Shown: one piece after another, positions 25,656-37,725 of the stretch | Numbering within the stretch: position 1 is the stretch's first letter | How the letters are laid out: each line of letters starts with the position of its first letter | NCBI GenBank assembly: GCA_015039315.1 | Contig: WIDE01000077.1 | Coordinates: 6,126 to 70,125 of the forward strand | DNA from: Clavulina sp. PMI_390 | Lineage: Eukaryota > Basidiomycota > Agaricomycetes > Cantharellales > Hydnaceae | Direction: 5' to 3' | DNA length: 64,000 nucleotides | Notes under the pieces: model-generated | Database searches by the model: none | Told to the model about the DNA's origin: nothing | Seen by the model: the letters and a program-made list of their open reading frames with translations, nothing else | Position numbers and translations under genes: made by a program

Positions 25656-27844
25656 ATGATCTCAGTTCCACTCCTTACGCTCCTTCTTTCCACTCTTGCC
25701 CATCAGGGTCTTGCCCGCCATAATCGCCGTCACGGGTCTCTGCGTTTAGCACATCAGTTGCGCGACACAGATGATACTACCGCGAACGTGACGCTGTCTC
25801 TCAGTGCTCCGTCGAACAAGCAGGTGCTCGAAAGCAACCTTGTCTCGTTTTCTATCGAAGGTGAGCTCTATCAGAGTTCTATTTCCTTTCATACGAGGGT
25901 TGACGATCAAAACTGCGAATCTCTAGGTGATCGCTGGCCAGATTGGGCTGGGGTGGACGAACCCAACACATTCTTTCTCAACTGTTTAAGCAATCTTGCC
26001 AAGCTTACTGGTGCGTAACTTTACTGCCCCTTCCCTCACGCCAACCTGATTTATTGATGATTTTCTCTCGCCTACAGGCGCACAACCCGGCGTCCGTGTC
26101 GGGGCCAACTCTGAGGATCGCACTTTGTTCAATGACAGTGTGCCCGTGAGTGTTTTGCAGTCTGACGTTGCATGGATTCCTCTAAAGCTGCGCGCACGTG
26201 CAGATTATCGTCACCACGACTCCCAATTGGACCGCCATCACTCCTTATCCCGAGGCAACATATGAGCAAGCTTCCTCTCGCTACTATCAATTGTCGAAAC
26301 ACATGCCAGCAGGTAAGGACTGGTGCTGCTCCATAGATACTATCATCTAATCTCTTCGACTTTATGGATGTCTGAATCTCTGCCTATTTAGGCACCCATA
26401 TGATCTGGGGCACTAACCTTGGTTTCAATAACACGGATAACGCTGTCGCAGAAGCCAAGGCTATTGTCTCCACATTCTCCCCAGGAGGCGCAGCTCACGC
26501 TGCAGGGATCAGCCTTGACTACATCGAGATTGGTAACGAGGCTGATCTGTATAGTGGCAATGGTCTTCGCCCCACGACATGGACCTTCGACAATTGGGTC
26601 TCAGAGTAAGTGAATCACACTTGCGAATATGTTCGGATTTCTCGCTTATCGCCACCACTATTAATGTCGAACCCTATAGATGGTCGCTGTTCGCCGAATC
26701 TATTATCAAGGGTGCTGGACTTAAACCCAACACCGCTCCCAGGCTCCTGGCCGCTTCTTTTGGCTTCTCAACTCACTCCGCAACCGATGGATTCTCGCCG
26801 CAGCACCTCATCGCCGCAGGAATTCTCTCCGGCCCCCTTGGCCCTTACATTGATACGTACGTCATCACGGCTCCCTCTAGCCCTTGTCCGCTACTGACTT
26901 CCGATCATATCTTTCTCTTCTAGTGTTTCGGAGCATCATTATTCTGGGTCCTACTGCGCCGGAAGCGGCGGCCTCCTTGCCTCTCTGATGGACAAATCGA
27001 CTATCCGCGGAAACGTGACTTCTTTCTCATCCGACATTGCTGCTGTGCAGGCGGCAGGACGTGAATACATCTTTGGCGAAACGAATAGCTATTCTTGCCA
27101 TGGTGCCCCCGGTACGTTTTCTGCTCCCACCTTGTCGTTCTTTTGGTACTAGTCTCATTTTTCGTCATTTTGGATAGGTGTGTCTGATACGGCGGGCGCG
27201 GCAATTTGGACTCTTGATTATGTCCTTCAAGCTGCTTCTATTGGAATCCGCCGCGTATTCTTCCACGAGGGTGTTGGCTTCAAATATGATCTGGTCAGTT
27301 CTGAAGCTCGTTGGCCCCAAACTGCTGTATCTCATCTATATCGTAGATCCAACCCGTCACGCTATATCGCGATATCGAGACCGGTGAGCCTCTGGACAGC
27401 CCCCTGCCCGCCCACGTCCAGCCACAATACTATGCCGCCATTGTTGCTGCATCCCTCATCGGTTCATCCCAGTGTGACAAGGAGATCGCTGAGATCACTG
27501 TTCCAAACTCTGAAGTGGGCGGATATGGCGCTTACGAAAACGGTGTGCTCAAGCGTGCGGTCTTCATCAACAACAATGCCTACCTCCAGGATTCAGCCGC
27601 TCCTCGTGGTTCTGTTGCCCTGCAGCTCGGTTTCGGGAGCGCTTCACGGGCGAATCCAAGCGAGATTGAGGTTCGCAAGCTGGTGATCCAGTATGCAGAT
27701 GACAAGAGCGGGTTGACCTTCGCTGGCCAATCCTACGAGACATCCAACGCGCTGCCGAGCGGAAAGGATACGTTCACACTGCAGAAGCTGAGCGAGCCGC
27801 TCGTGATCCAAGACACTGAAGCGATCCTCGTGACATTCCTGTAG
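25656..27844 (+). CDS. Secreted GH79 beta-glucuronidase, paralogue 1
   Basis: Predicted to cleave beta-linked glucuronic or 4-O-methyl-glucuronic acid from glycans outside the cell (family GH79). Nine exons, with all phases closing: 25656-25860, 25927-26010, 26078-26145, 26204-26312, 26392-26605, 26680-26856, 26924-27111, 27178-27293, 27347-27844, giving 552 residues. The start MISVPLLTLLLSTLAHQGLA is a signal peptide. The (beta/alpha)8 domain includes DRWPDWAGVD, RVGANSEDR, the acid/base Glu in YIEIGNEADLY and the nucleophile Glu in FGETNSYSCHGAPG. The last exon is the beta-sandwich C-terminal domain (YADDKSGLTFAGQSYET). It is the only GH79 copy on the plus strand and is convergent with the anion permease. 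Confidence 0.9.
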
Positions 27845-27973
27845 AGTCGATATAAAGTACATATAGCTGTGAACAATTTGTTTCCCTCCTCTGGGCAATT
27901 TTCGTATATTTGCATATTGTGGTAACTTATCAGACTTTTGTGAAACTATTTAATTTGATTGACTCTGTATTTT

Positions 27974-30900
27974 CTACCCGGCCTTCACCACATACACCTG
28001 TGCAGCCAACACTGCACAGCCTACTATCATTGAGCACCAAATGAGGGGGTTGTTATACCGCGCAAAATCCACCGCGCGCACGTGGATCCCTTTGCGGGCA
28101 AGAATGGAGCGCCAGAGAAGTCCAGCTAGTGAGGCGTTGAAGGTGAGGGAGAATGCTCCATAGTTGACGCCAAGAGCCAGGGCATAGATCTTCATCAAAG
28201 GAACCAGGAAAGACGCAATGAAAGAGTTAGGTGCGGTGAGTGACAGTAATAGGAAATGAATAAATGTCAAGGGAGATCATTTCGTTGAGTGCACAAAGAC
28301 GAAACGCGAAGAGGCAGCATTATGAAATGGAGATAGCCCGAAATATTATAACTTACAGAAGCATCACGGGTCCGCTCCGAGGGGCTATGATTTGAAAGCC
28401 ATTGCTGGAGAACACGCGACATCACGATCGTCGCTCCAATATTAGTGCCAGCAAACTGTGCATGTACAATGAAGGAAGGATAAGCGGATGAGGCAATTAA
28501 GGAGCAGAACGAAAAATGTACATTGCACAATAAGACGCTGATGCATGCCATCCCACCGACAGCACCCAGCGTGCCCGTCTTACTCACCCACTCCTCCCAC
28601 CCATTCGCGAAGATCTCCACCCAACCTTTGGTCACGAGCCCCTGCACGAGGATGAACATCCCAAACGTGAAGGGCAATAGCGGGAACGGGAGCTGAGACA
28701 TGACTTTGTATGCCAACGGGAAGGTACCCGAGACTGAAGAGAGGAACTTGATGAGAAGAGTCTCAACGGATGTTGGAGGTGGAGATGAAGGGGGATTTTG
28801 GCTATCAGTAGTGTGGTCCGGAGGGAGTGAGGGATCGGGATAAGGTACGGCGGCTGTCGATAGCTGCGTTGGAATTGCGTGAGGATGAGAGGGGGTGCTC
28901 GCTTGGCTTATATCTGGTTTTTCCCTCACCATCACGATACCAGTATCTGAGACAGTAGTCGCAGATGCAACTATCACACTGTCCATTGGATTTGCGTTGG
29001 AGCATTCGGGGGCCGCTATGGCAGGCTCAGATGTCGTCAACGTGTCCAGTGCTGGCGCGGCTGATTCCATATCTCTTAGAGATGTGGCCGTAGCCACCTT
29101 TCCGTTTCCATCCCCATCCCTCTGAGCACAGTTGGAACCCCCCTCATATGCTCCCTCCACGTCGTCCCCTTCATCGCTCTCTCCCCGCCCAAGCAGCCAA
29201 TCATCAATCATATCTCTCGCCAACATGACAGCCGCTGCCGGGATCGTTATTGCGTACACTTGCACCTTTCCTCCCGCAGCATTGGTTGCGAGCAGCACAG
29301 CAAGTGTGACGACGAAGAGGATAAGGCAAAAGATAGCCGCGCGACGATCAACGTGTGGGTCTAGCAGTTCGGCGAGATTCATCGAGTCCGCATCCGTGTC
29401 GTGAATATTGCGACGACGACGGTGACGAGGAGTTGGTTGATGAGCGGTAATAAGGAGAGGATTCGTGCTCCCCGTTTCTGCTTGCACGGGCAGGTCAACC
29501 ATCCCGATCGATGTCACTCCCCTGGCGGTCTCCACTCCTCCCGCATCTTCACTAAGAGGGGGGACTTCACCCGGAAGGGCATGCAGCTGAATCGAGTCTG
29601 GGATCAACTCTTTGCTTGGGAACACCAGATAAAGGAGCACAGGAAAGAGCACGACGAACGTGACGACGACGGGGACGATCATGTTCGCCGTGTACGTTAC
29701 ATATGAGATGTTGAACGCGCCGGATAGGACGAGGTTGGTTGGATTAGCAGAGACGAGAATGGCAGAGGCTATAATGTGGAGTGAAAGCACCCAAGGTTAT
29801 GGTGGAGATTCTGAACCAGCGAGAGCGTGCACGAACCGACGTTGGCGGCAGCAAACTGCGCATAGATCCAAGCACGGGGATTCTTGATGTTCACAGCTGC
29901 TGTCGTCATATAGGCGATGAAAGGTGTCGCAGAAAGAACGACGGGGTCCTAGACACGCCCGGATTATCCGCATAGCAAAAGGTTCAGTGATCAGGTCCGT
30001 AAAAACGAAGGCATGCAAAATGTCCCAGAAATTTTTGGGGAAACGAAGCATCCACTCACATTTCCAAAAAGAGTCCCCAAAGCAATATAGAAAGAATAGA
30101 GGTACAAATAGAGGAGACGTCCGTTGTGTCCACCTTTTCGCAGTACCCAGACGGAGAGAAAGCGAATTAGACCAGTTTGATCCAGCGAGATGGCAATATA
30201 TGCCTAGCGGACCGAGCGAATGAGTATCATTAGTTTGGATGAGAAGTGTTGCAGCTGAAGCGATAAGCAGTCCTCACAAGCGCGAAGAAGAACGCCATAA
30301 CAGAGATAGGCACGATGCTGTAGTGTGACACATCCATTATTGGACCATGCGATTAGCCGCTTCGAATACGCCCCAATCAAAAGAAGCTGTTGACCATAAA
30401 CTCACCCGTCGCTCCCCAGTATTCCATCGCGGACCTCTTTTCGATGGATTGCCGTGGAGACGAGGAGAAATAGCACGGCGATGACAGGCGCCGTTGCAAA
30501 GTTTATGGGAAACTTGAGTCTCGTCCATTTTGGTGGTGAAGGGGTAGTTACACGCTCTGTCAGGTTGTTTGTGCGGTTTTCCATCGTGCCAATCGTTCTT
30601 TCGTCCAGGTCGGAATTGATGGTAGCATCATCGACCTCAGTTGCGGACAGGGATTCGACTGACGATGAAGAAGGAAGTTTGCAGATGCAGGATGGCTTGC
30701 CACATGTCCAGCGTGGTACGAGGATCCGAAATTTGCTGAGGAGAGCGAGAGCGGCGTCTACCAAGGCGATAGGGAGCGGGAGGGAGAGACGAAATGGAAA
30801 GACAACAATGGCATCTGGGTAACGTGAAGTGAAGATGTATGGAGATCTTAGCAGCTTATTTTGGATACTTTATCTCGGTATTTTAGTGTCGAAGGGGTGG

Positions 30901-30994
30901 AGATAGAATTGAGTCACGGCCACATACTTGTCAATATGAACACTATGAGAGTGACTATGCTGTGAAAATTCTTCACGTTGGAAGCAGCCGTCAT
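27974..30994 (-). CDS. ArsB/CitT-type anion permease
   Basis: Multi-pass transporter of the ion transporter superfamily (arsenite, dicarboxylate or citrate type). Start MTAASNVKNFHSIVTLIVFI at 30994; intron 30815-30927; exon 2 resumes AIVVFPFRLSLPLPIALVDA. Later exons carry TRLKFPINFATAPVIAVLFL and the signature ILVSANPTNLVLSGAFNIS (SNPTN-like motif), then NMIVPVVVTFVVLFPVLLYL. A polar loop of roughly 230 residues (acidic, Ser/Pro-rich, about 29650-28770) separates the two halves. The second half has LPFPLLPFTFGMFILVQGL and AGTNIGATIVMSRVLQQWL, ending VYVVKAG at 27974. Exon borders in the 29800-30400 stretch are approximate. Substrate unknown. Its place beside GH79-1 makes a sugar acid thinkable, but this is not shown. 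Confidence 0.75.
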
Positions 30995-31753
30995 CGCTCG
31001 TTACCCAGCGCAGTGGGGGAGGGGAGGGGAGCGAATGGATCCAAAAAAAAAACTAAGGAAACCTTATATCTGAAAGCCGTGTCACTGGCACGCGATGGTC
31101 TCACACAAATCAATTGTAGCTGCAGATGGATGAGTAATCCATGGGTGAAATATCAATTTCCACTTATCATTACGAAATTGGTTCGAATTAGCGGTCTTAT
31201 CTGCGGTCTAGGCATGGGCTAGTTCACAGCAGGGACTTGTTGCAGACAGAACCGACCGAGGAAGTCGAGGATCTCCGCACGTTCATCCCTCGGTCCCGCA
31301 ATTCGATACACAGACCATAACATCAGCGCCACAATTCAATGCAACTAGTATCTGCAAACACGAGCAGCTGGAACCATCTTCTGCTTTAGCAGTTCAAGGG
31401 TCTCCCCATTACATAATTTACTTCAAGAGACGGCCTGCTCAAGTCCCGAATGCAACGCGTCCACGTGCAGAAGGTCCTTCATACATGACCGCCACTTATA
31501 TGACAGACGTCGTGTGGTCGAGGAGGGGGACTACTGAATATTTAATAGTTCAAGATATATGTGCAGCCAAAGAGATCACACCAGCAAACTAGGCTGGTAG
31601 CAAAGCACGCATGCGCGTCAAGGGACACACCGTGACCCCGTCACCCACCGACGCCACAATCCATCACGACGGCCACCACGCCCCACGGTGATTTATTCCG
31701 CTATCCATAAACATGGAAAGATCTCAGAAGATATCCAAGACGGCTGATCTACT
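30995..31753. other. Divergent intergenic region
   Basis: This lies between the anion permease and the F-box-like gene. No exon or RNA gene seen; only a short A9 run near 31047. Confidence 0.4.
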
Positions 31754-33700
31754 ATGTCGTCTGACGGTAAACCGCGGCCCAAACCACGAAGGGACTCCAG
31801 GCAGGTTGTAAGTTACGCCACATTTCTCCGGTTCCTAACTGCAGCCCATTCTGACATAATTATCTGCGGAAGGCCTCAAAACCTGCTTCAAATCAACTAT
31901 GAATACTCAAAAAAACGTTTCGAACTGATCGATGAACTTTTGACGCTTGTCCTGCTCGATCACGCTGACGCCAAGTTCAAAATGGCATCGTCACACAACG
32001 CCCTCCAGCCCATCATGAAAATCCCTCCAGAGATTCTTTCCTCTATCTTCTTGGTCGCTTCGTCACGCCTAGATGATCCAGCCTTGACAATAGCGCCTGA
32101 AGGCGAATATACGAGAAGAGGCCTCCTCCCAGACGGAATACTCCCATCACAATCCTTTTTGTCTCTAAATCTCATGTGTAAAAAAGCGAGAGAAGCCTCT
32201 TTGGCATCTCCACGCTGCTGGAAGGACGTGCATGTCGTTATCAAAGATGGCCAAGTCATCACGCAGCCGAGCGTCCTCAGAGATCGACTGCATCGCTCCA
32301 AAAACGTTCCCTTCCATCTCTTCTTTTATATCACCGACTCCCATCATGCTGAACAACCTCGCATGAGCGTCGAAATAAAAAATGCAAACTCACTAGACGT
32401 TCTGACCCAACACGTGCACCGGTGCCAGAAGATCGCTTTTTTCAGCCCCTATTCAAACCACAACAACTATGACAATATCAAGCCAGTTCTGCGCTATATA
32501 CCGGGGCACTATTCCACGCTTCAGCACCTCATTCTCTCCGATTATAAAGGAGGAGAAGGGGGTAACTTGCAAGGCCGCCTGCCTTACTCTTATGACTTGA
32601 GCCAGTTCTGGCCCAACAATCTTCCATCCAATGTCACCTGCGTCGAGCTACTATTCAGCGGGGTTGATACACGTTTGATTAGCATGATCAACTCCATCGC
32701 TCCTCCAGGAGTGAGGTTCCTCCGTCTTGGAGAGGCACTCGATCCTTATAACGTAATAAAGTGCCTCCGCAATACCCCCCTACTGGAGCACCTAGACTGG
32801 AGCACAGATGAACTCTTCCGTTCAGGAGCGGAGGACAACGGTCTGGGCGGTCTAGGCATGACGCTACCCACGGTGCTACCCCACCTCATCTCACTTCGCT
32901 TGCGTTCATGCGCACCACATCCAGGGTTTTTCAAGCTTGTTGCCCCAAGGTGCAGGGACCTGTATCTCGCCGAGAGGGAGCCCTGGGATACTTCGGCCGA
33001 GATCATGGCCGAACAGCCATATTGGGATGCTTTGACGCTCCCTCGGCTCAAGCGCCTGTCGATTCGTCGCCCACCATATTGGCCTATAGATGAGTTCCCG
33101 CGGGAAAATTTGTCTGACGACCCTGGACCACCCGTAGATGGGTTCCTCGAGACCATTTTGGGCGAAGATAATACTCTCTGGCGGGCAGTTAGGGACTTCT
33201 TCACTCGCCATTCAGAGCTTGAGGAGCTCTTAGTACTCTCTGGGATGGGAGATCAGTTTACATGGCACTGGTTCTTCACATACTTGTCAGGCCAACCATG
33301 GCATGGGCAGGCAGTGGACCTAATGCAAGTTGATGATGATATGACTCCCACTGGGGCCAATGCGACTGTGAGGCAACCCCTCCCTAAGCTCCGCGTTCTG
33401 TGCTTCGAGATCTACCCAAGGGAATGGAGGACTTCGCTCACCCATCTGATTATCGCGTCCATCCGAGAGATGCTCATAGCACGGCCAAACGTCCTTGTCA
33501 GAGTGTGCGTGTTTTGTGATAGTCCCTTGGAAGAATACCCCCTACCTGAAGGTCTGGAGGCCCTTGCAGCGGATTTTAGCCCAAATCCGGGAGAAGTGAC
33601 CAGATCCGGAGGACAATTGGAGCTGCTGCCTGTGTACGATGCTCATGAAGAGCCAGAAGCGTGGGACCTTATCCGGCCCAGTACCTGTCAGCTTGAATAG
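31754..33700 (+). CDS. F-box-like protein, intronless
   Basis: A 648-residue single ORF in a region where most genes have introns. After a polar N-terminus and a helical stretch (YEYSKKRFELIDELLTLVLL) it has IMKIPPEILSSIFLVASSR, a typical basidiomycete F-box start (P-x-E-[IL]-L-x-x-I-F), then SLNLMCKKAREASLASPRCW, the usual W-ending F-box helix. The rest carries loosely repeated Leu-rich units (LPHLISLRLRSCAPHPGF, LPRLKRLSIRRPP, LPKLRVLCFEIYP) as in substrate-binding domains. It would act as an adaptor of SCF ubiquitin ligase through Skp1. These families are greatly expanded in Agaricomycetes, and individual targets are not known. Confidence 0.8.
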   Translation: MSSDGKPRPKPRRDSRQVVSYATFLRFLTAAHSDIIICGRPQNLLQINYEYSKKRFELIDELLTLVLLDHADAKFKMASSHNALQPIMKIPPEILSSIFLVASSRLDDPALTIAPEGEYTRRGLLPDGILPSQSFLSLNLMCKKAREASLASPRCWKDVHVVIKDGQVITQPSVLRDRLHRSKNVPFHLFFYITDSHHAEQPRMSVEIKNANSLDVLTQHVHRCQKIAFFSPYSNHNNYDNIKPVLRYIPGHYSTLQHLILSDYKGGEGGNLQGRLPYSYDLSQFWPNNLPSNVTCVELLFSGVDTRLISMINSIAPPGVRFLRLGEALDPYNVIKCLRNTPLLEHLDWSTDELFRSGAEDNGLGGLGMTLPTVLPHLISLRLRSCAPHPGFFKLVAPRCRDLYLAEREPWDTSAEIMAEQPYWDALTLPRLKRLSIRRPPYWPIDEFPRENLSDDPGPPVDGFLETILGEDNTLWRAVRDFFTRHSELEELLVLSGMGDQFTWHWFFTYLSGQPWHGQAVDLMQVDDDMTPTGANATVRQPLPKLRVLCFEIYPREWRTSLTHLIIASIREMLIARPNVLVRVCVFCDSPLEEYPLPEGLEALAADFSPNPGEVTRSGGQLELLPVYDAHEEPEAWDLIRPSTCQLE

Positions 33701-34729
33701 CCCCCCACCCGAATGTCACCTCTCTCACCCCTCAGTTGAATTTGTAACAAAAATGTTTCCAACCTTATGATGATTCTGACAGCGCCATTTCATGCTCGAG
33801 TGTTTTTGTCATGAAGCAACTATGCAACAACTTCGTGTTCGTTTAATACCATGCTATACATACCCCACCTATCTGTCTGTCTACGTCTCCGCCCCTTTTT
33901 CGTTCTTTAATATTGGAGCCTGAAAATCCCATACTGTGTAAATAACATTCATCGACTACAGGAGTTACGCTCCGATTCGCTTCTTCAGAGCTGAATAGAA
34001 TTCAGCAAATAACAGAGAACGTCGATCTGCTCCACCACACAACGATAAAAATTAGGCCGTCGCATGAGCAGACCTTATTATTACGAGATCATGCCGAGAG
34101 CAAGACGATGAAAGAATCGCACGGAACGAGTATTGCGTACATGTCCAAAAAATCGATCGAGTAACTCCATTCATTTCCAAGAGCCACTGTGGCTGCAGGA
34201 AGAGCGACCGTCTAGAGCACAAAGAGGAAACAATCAGAGGCGAGAGGTAACCAATGTAGCAGCAGGACGATCTGTGCCATCGGCAGATCAATTGAAAGTT
34301 GGCAACGGCGACAATCCAGCCACTCATTGAGGACCGAGGCAGGCTGCTCGCTCCATTGGATAGCTCAGGCAGCCTCAGAGTGTGGGAGGCATGGACAGAC
34401 GGAAAAGGGCGAAAGGCATACGTGACTGTTGAAGCGTGGGTATCAGACGATCGGGCCAATCAGATCACTGCCGGCGGGGCAAAGTCTCCCGGTTTTGGAA
34501 GATTAGATATGGGAGCCTGCAGCCACAGACGAACGCTTCACTAATCTCATTAGGGTGAGAAAATCTGAATACGATCTAGCGGCAATTGGTAGAGGAGTAC
34601 TCCACAAGTAGTGTACAGAGATGCATTGGAAGCTTAGGAAGGATGATTACGACCTTTCCAGTCACAGGTATAGTCCTCAAATCAGGGAGAGCCTTACAGC
34701 TTCATAGGTACATCGAAGGGCGGCGGCGG
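33701..34729. other. Convergent intergenic region
   Basis: 3' regions of the F-box-like gene and MFS paralogue 2. ORFs on both strands at about 34050-34544 overlap each other and have no recognisable domain; I see no gene. Confidence 0.45.
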
Positions 34730-36831
34730 CTATTGGGCATACTTTGACAAGGCACGCAAACGGCTCCCGTAGAGGAACAGTGCGCACATAAGTGGAATCA
34801 TGAGAATTGAGATGCCCGCAAGGAGCGAGGACCCACCACCAAGGCCAAGCCTGTCATAAAAAGTCTTTCCAAATAGCCTGTACATGGAGGATCCAGGGGG
34901 ATATTAGCATGATTGACAAGCAGAATCTGAGGAGCCTGAAGGATGTCAGTCACGATAGAGGGTGACTTACGGGAACGAAGCAGCCAGTGACGACCGAAAG
35001 AGCGCATTTCCCGCAAAAATGCTTGCAGTATATCGAGAGTACGAGATCGCCAAATACATCGCCGCGCTTTGCAACAAGAGGAATATTCCGGGCACGTAGA
35101 GCCCTGCGCCTATCGTCGGCACTATCCAGTGAACGCTTGGACGGGAGCCCCAACCAAAGATGAACAGTGAAACGGGAATGAAGATGCCAGCAAAGCATGA
35201 GAGACGGAGGTACTCTTCAGGAGGCGGGCTAGAGAGGAACTTGTGTATGAAACGTGGGTGCAGGTAAGACATGTTGTACCAGGCGTAGAACGTGTACGAG
35301 AAAATGACGCCGACTATGAGAGAGAGGAACGGCAAGCCTCCAATACCGCCTTCAAAGCCGTAGATTCCTGTAAATACCAGGGGAAAGGATTCGAACCATA
35401 GGTAGAACACGGCGTATACAACTGGATATCGGCGAGTGAGAATTAGTTATTCCAGCAAGTTAGCGGAAAGTTAGAACCATTTGATACTCACGGGCAAAGT
35501 AGATGTTGATGAATAGGACTGAAGGCTCCAACATGAGTTGGAATGGCCGAATCAGATACGTCTTTGCCACTTCACTTGGCCGCATCTCCGCTTGTTCAAT
35601 CTCGCTCAAGCTCCTTAACTTGTCGTTCCCCGTCAACTTCCTCAACCTTCTCGCGCGCTTCAAGAGAATGGTTCCATGGAGCGTCTCTGGAAGTAGGAAG
35701 GCGAGAAAGATGGCAGTGAACCCGGATATCCAGGCCAGTTCCCACAGGGGCCATCGCCAGTTTTCTTTGGCCGCGGCAAAGCCCCCAACAACGGGACCGA
35801 GGGTAGGCCCAAGGAATCCTGCTCCTGACCATAGCCCAATGGTATAGGGAAAATACATTGGAGAGTACCTGTGAATTAGGAGCTTTGTCAATCGCGAAAC
35901 TAGTAACTCAACTTGATAACCTACATATCAGCGATAGTGCCACCTCCAGTGGCCAAGGCAGGGCTTCCGAAAAAGCCGCTCAGGAAGCGAATAACAAGTA
36001 GGCCACCGATATTTGTCGACAGTGCCGCCGGAATTTGGATAATGACGAACATAGCGAGGGTGACGATGTACCCTGGATTGCGGCCTAAGGAAGGAATCTC
36101 TTGCAGGGGCGAGAATACCTACAAGCGTTATTAGTAGAGGCAAATTATCATCAGAGAACTGGGGGGCATACCATTGGACCAAGTGCGTATCCCTCCACGA
36201 AAAGCGACAGACCTAGTGTGGCGACTACATTCGAGACGCCAAAAACTTCACCAATGTAAGGGATTGATGGCGTGTATATAGCAGCACCAATATAGACGGC
36301 CACACTGTCGAAGGAGGTCAACAACAAATACCGTTGTCATCAAGCTCAGCTAAGATAGGGATTAACGTACTTCAAAAGGCATATCTCAAACACCACGAGA
36401 GCCTTTTTATATGTTGACCAATTTTGCGGGTTCTCTGGATCATCCTCACTGTACCAGTCTACGAGAATGATGCCCTCGAGTCGTGCCTCGTCGGACGTAA
36501 TATTATGCCCGCCCGCATGCGCTTGCAGGTCGTCCTCAGCGGCCCCAGGAGGAAACTTTTCGAACTTGCCGGCATTTGGTGTAGAGTAGTCGGCACGCGT
36601 GTTCTCATCCGTCCCCGGAAGCTGACTTGTGACTGGCTGGTCCATGGAAAGAGAAGGCTTCAAAGGGCCATCTTCAGTTTTGGTGACATTGTTGTCCAAC
36701 CTGACCGAGGATGCAAGGTATTTTTCCGGGATAACAAATTCAGGGCGCTGGTCGGGGTATGGGAACCAAGCCCCTCCACTGATGGAGTTTGCGAGGACAC
36801 CCATAGTAGAGTCACGTAGAATGTCCCGCAT
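34730..36831 (-). CDS. MFS transporter, DHA1 type, paralogue 2
   Basis: Twelve-helix exporter related to the genes at 17.7 and 55.8 kb. The chosen ATG at 36831 gives MRDILRDSTMGVLANSISGG, which aligns with both paralogues; an in-frame ATG at 37074 would add 81 residues with no match. The polar tail leads to LVDWYSEDDPENPQNWS. Later exons encode the conserved run through [40 protein letters not shown] and [20 protein letters not shown], ending [13 protein letters not shown] and RLRALSKYAQ with a TAG at 34730-34732. Family residues are present throughout, so it should be functional. It lies head-to-tail upstream of GH79-2 in the same direction. Substrate unknown. Confidence 0.87.
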
Positions 36832-36895
36832 ATCGGAGACTTCGAAGTTGGGGGTGGAAAAGAGGTGAAAAGAAAGCAGAGACAAGGTGCAAGGC

Positions 36896-36904
36896 TTTAT
36901 ATAC
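36896..36904 (-). promoter_or_regulatory. TATA-like box of MFS paralogue 2
   Basis: GTATATAAA on the minus strand, 65-73 nt before the preferred ATG. It supports the downstream start at 36831, because the longer ORF would begin upstream of this box. Confidence 0.5.
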
Positions 36905-37725
36905 AGGCTATGTGGAGGAGGTGTGTTGCACGAGGTGGATTCATATGGACGACACGATGTGGAGGAGAGACGCCTTGTATAGCCCCGAGCGATTGGATCA
37001 TGTAACTCTCTGTCGGGTCCTCCCAATGCTCTATATCTGGGAGGCCAGAGAGTAGAGAGTACCAGCACTATCATCCTAGCATTATCCCCATTGTTGCTAG
37101 CATCCAGTCGGGTACGCCGTTCTTCGGTAGATCAGATGATCATGAAAGAAGGATACTCTGAGTCTACTAGATATTGAAGATCCAGCACTATAAGCATGTG
37201 CGATACTGATATGTGACAGGGCTCTGTCCAAACGCTGCCAGTGGTCATGCGATGATTGCCGTTAGATTGGGGCTAGGAATCAAACGACGCATCAATATAG
37301 ATTTTGGTGACAGATTTCAGTTCTTTCTGCCGTTGTGAAGCCAACTGAGGACCCTGTTCAGTTACAGCCTTGCCTCCACACTGGGATGTGGAGGAGCACG
37401 CGTCTTGCAGTGAGCTGCTCCACGGAGCGCGATTGGACGCAATTGGAGCCGTATCACTGGAGCAGGAGAGTATATAGCTAGGCGTTGGAAATATGGTGCC
37501 CCTATCCAACTTGTGAGACGCTGAGGGAGGTACGCAATTGGGGGTTTGTTGATCCCGGGGCCGAGGGGAGGACGAGGTCATGGGCCATGACTCATGGCCA
37601 AACAGACCTGGAGCACTAATATAAATCCAGCAACTTCACTTTAGATACGTACATGTATTCAATACTGATTATGAGTGGCAATAAACAGAGGTACGCAATG
37701 CTGGCATCTCGGGGGACCCTATCAA
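36905..37725. other. Intergenic region between MFS-2 and GH79-2
   Basis: No supported gene. A reverse ORF at 37273-37581 (102 codons, Ser/Pro/Gln-rich) has no domain. Confidence 0.4.

Noticed and set aside
27365..27500. Very recent gene conversion between GH79-1 and GH79-2
   Set aside because: The DNA differs at many third positions although the protein is nearly identical, so a recent event is excluded.
34052..34544. Overlapping ORFs on both strands (135 and 81 codons)
   Set aside because: Mutually overlapping, Ser/Arg-rich, no recognisable family; likely chance.
36832..37074. N-terminal extension of MFS paralogue 2
   Set aside because: Not shared by the other two paralogues, and a TATA-like box lies inside it at 36896-36904.
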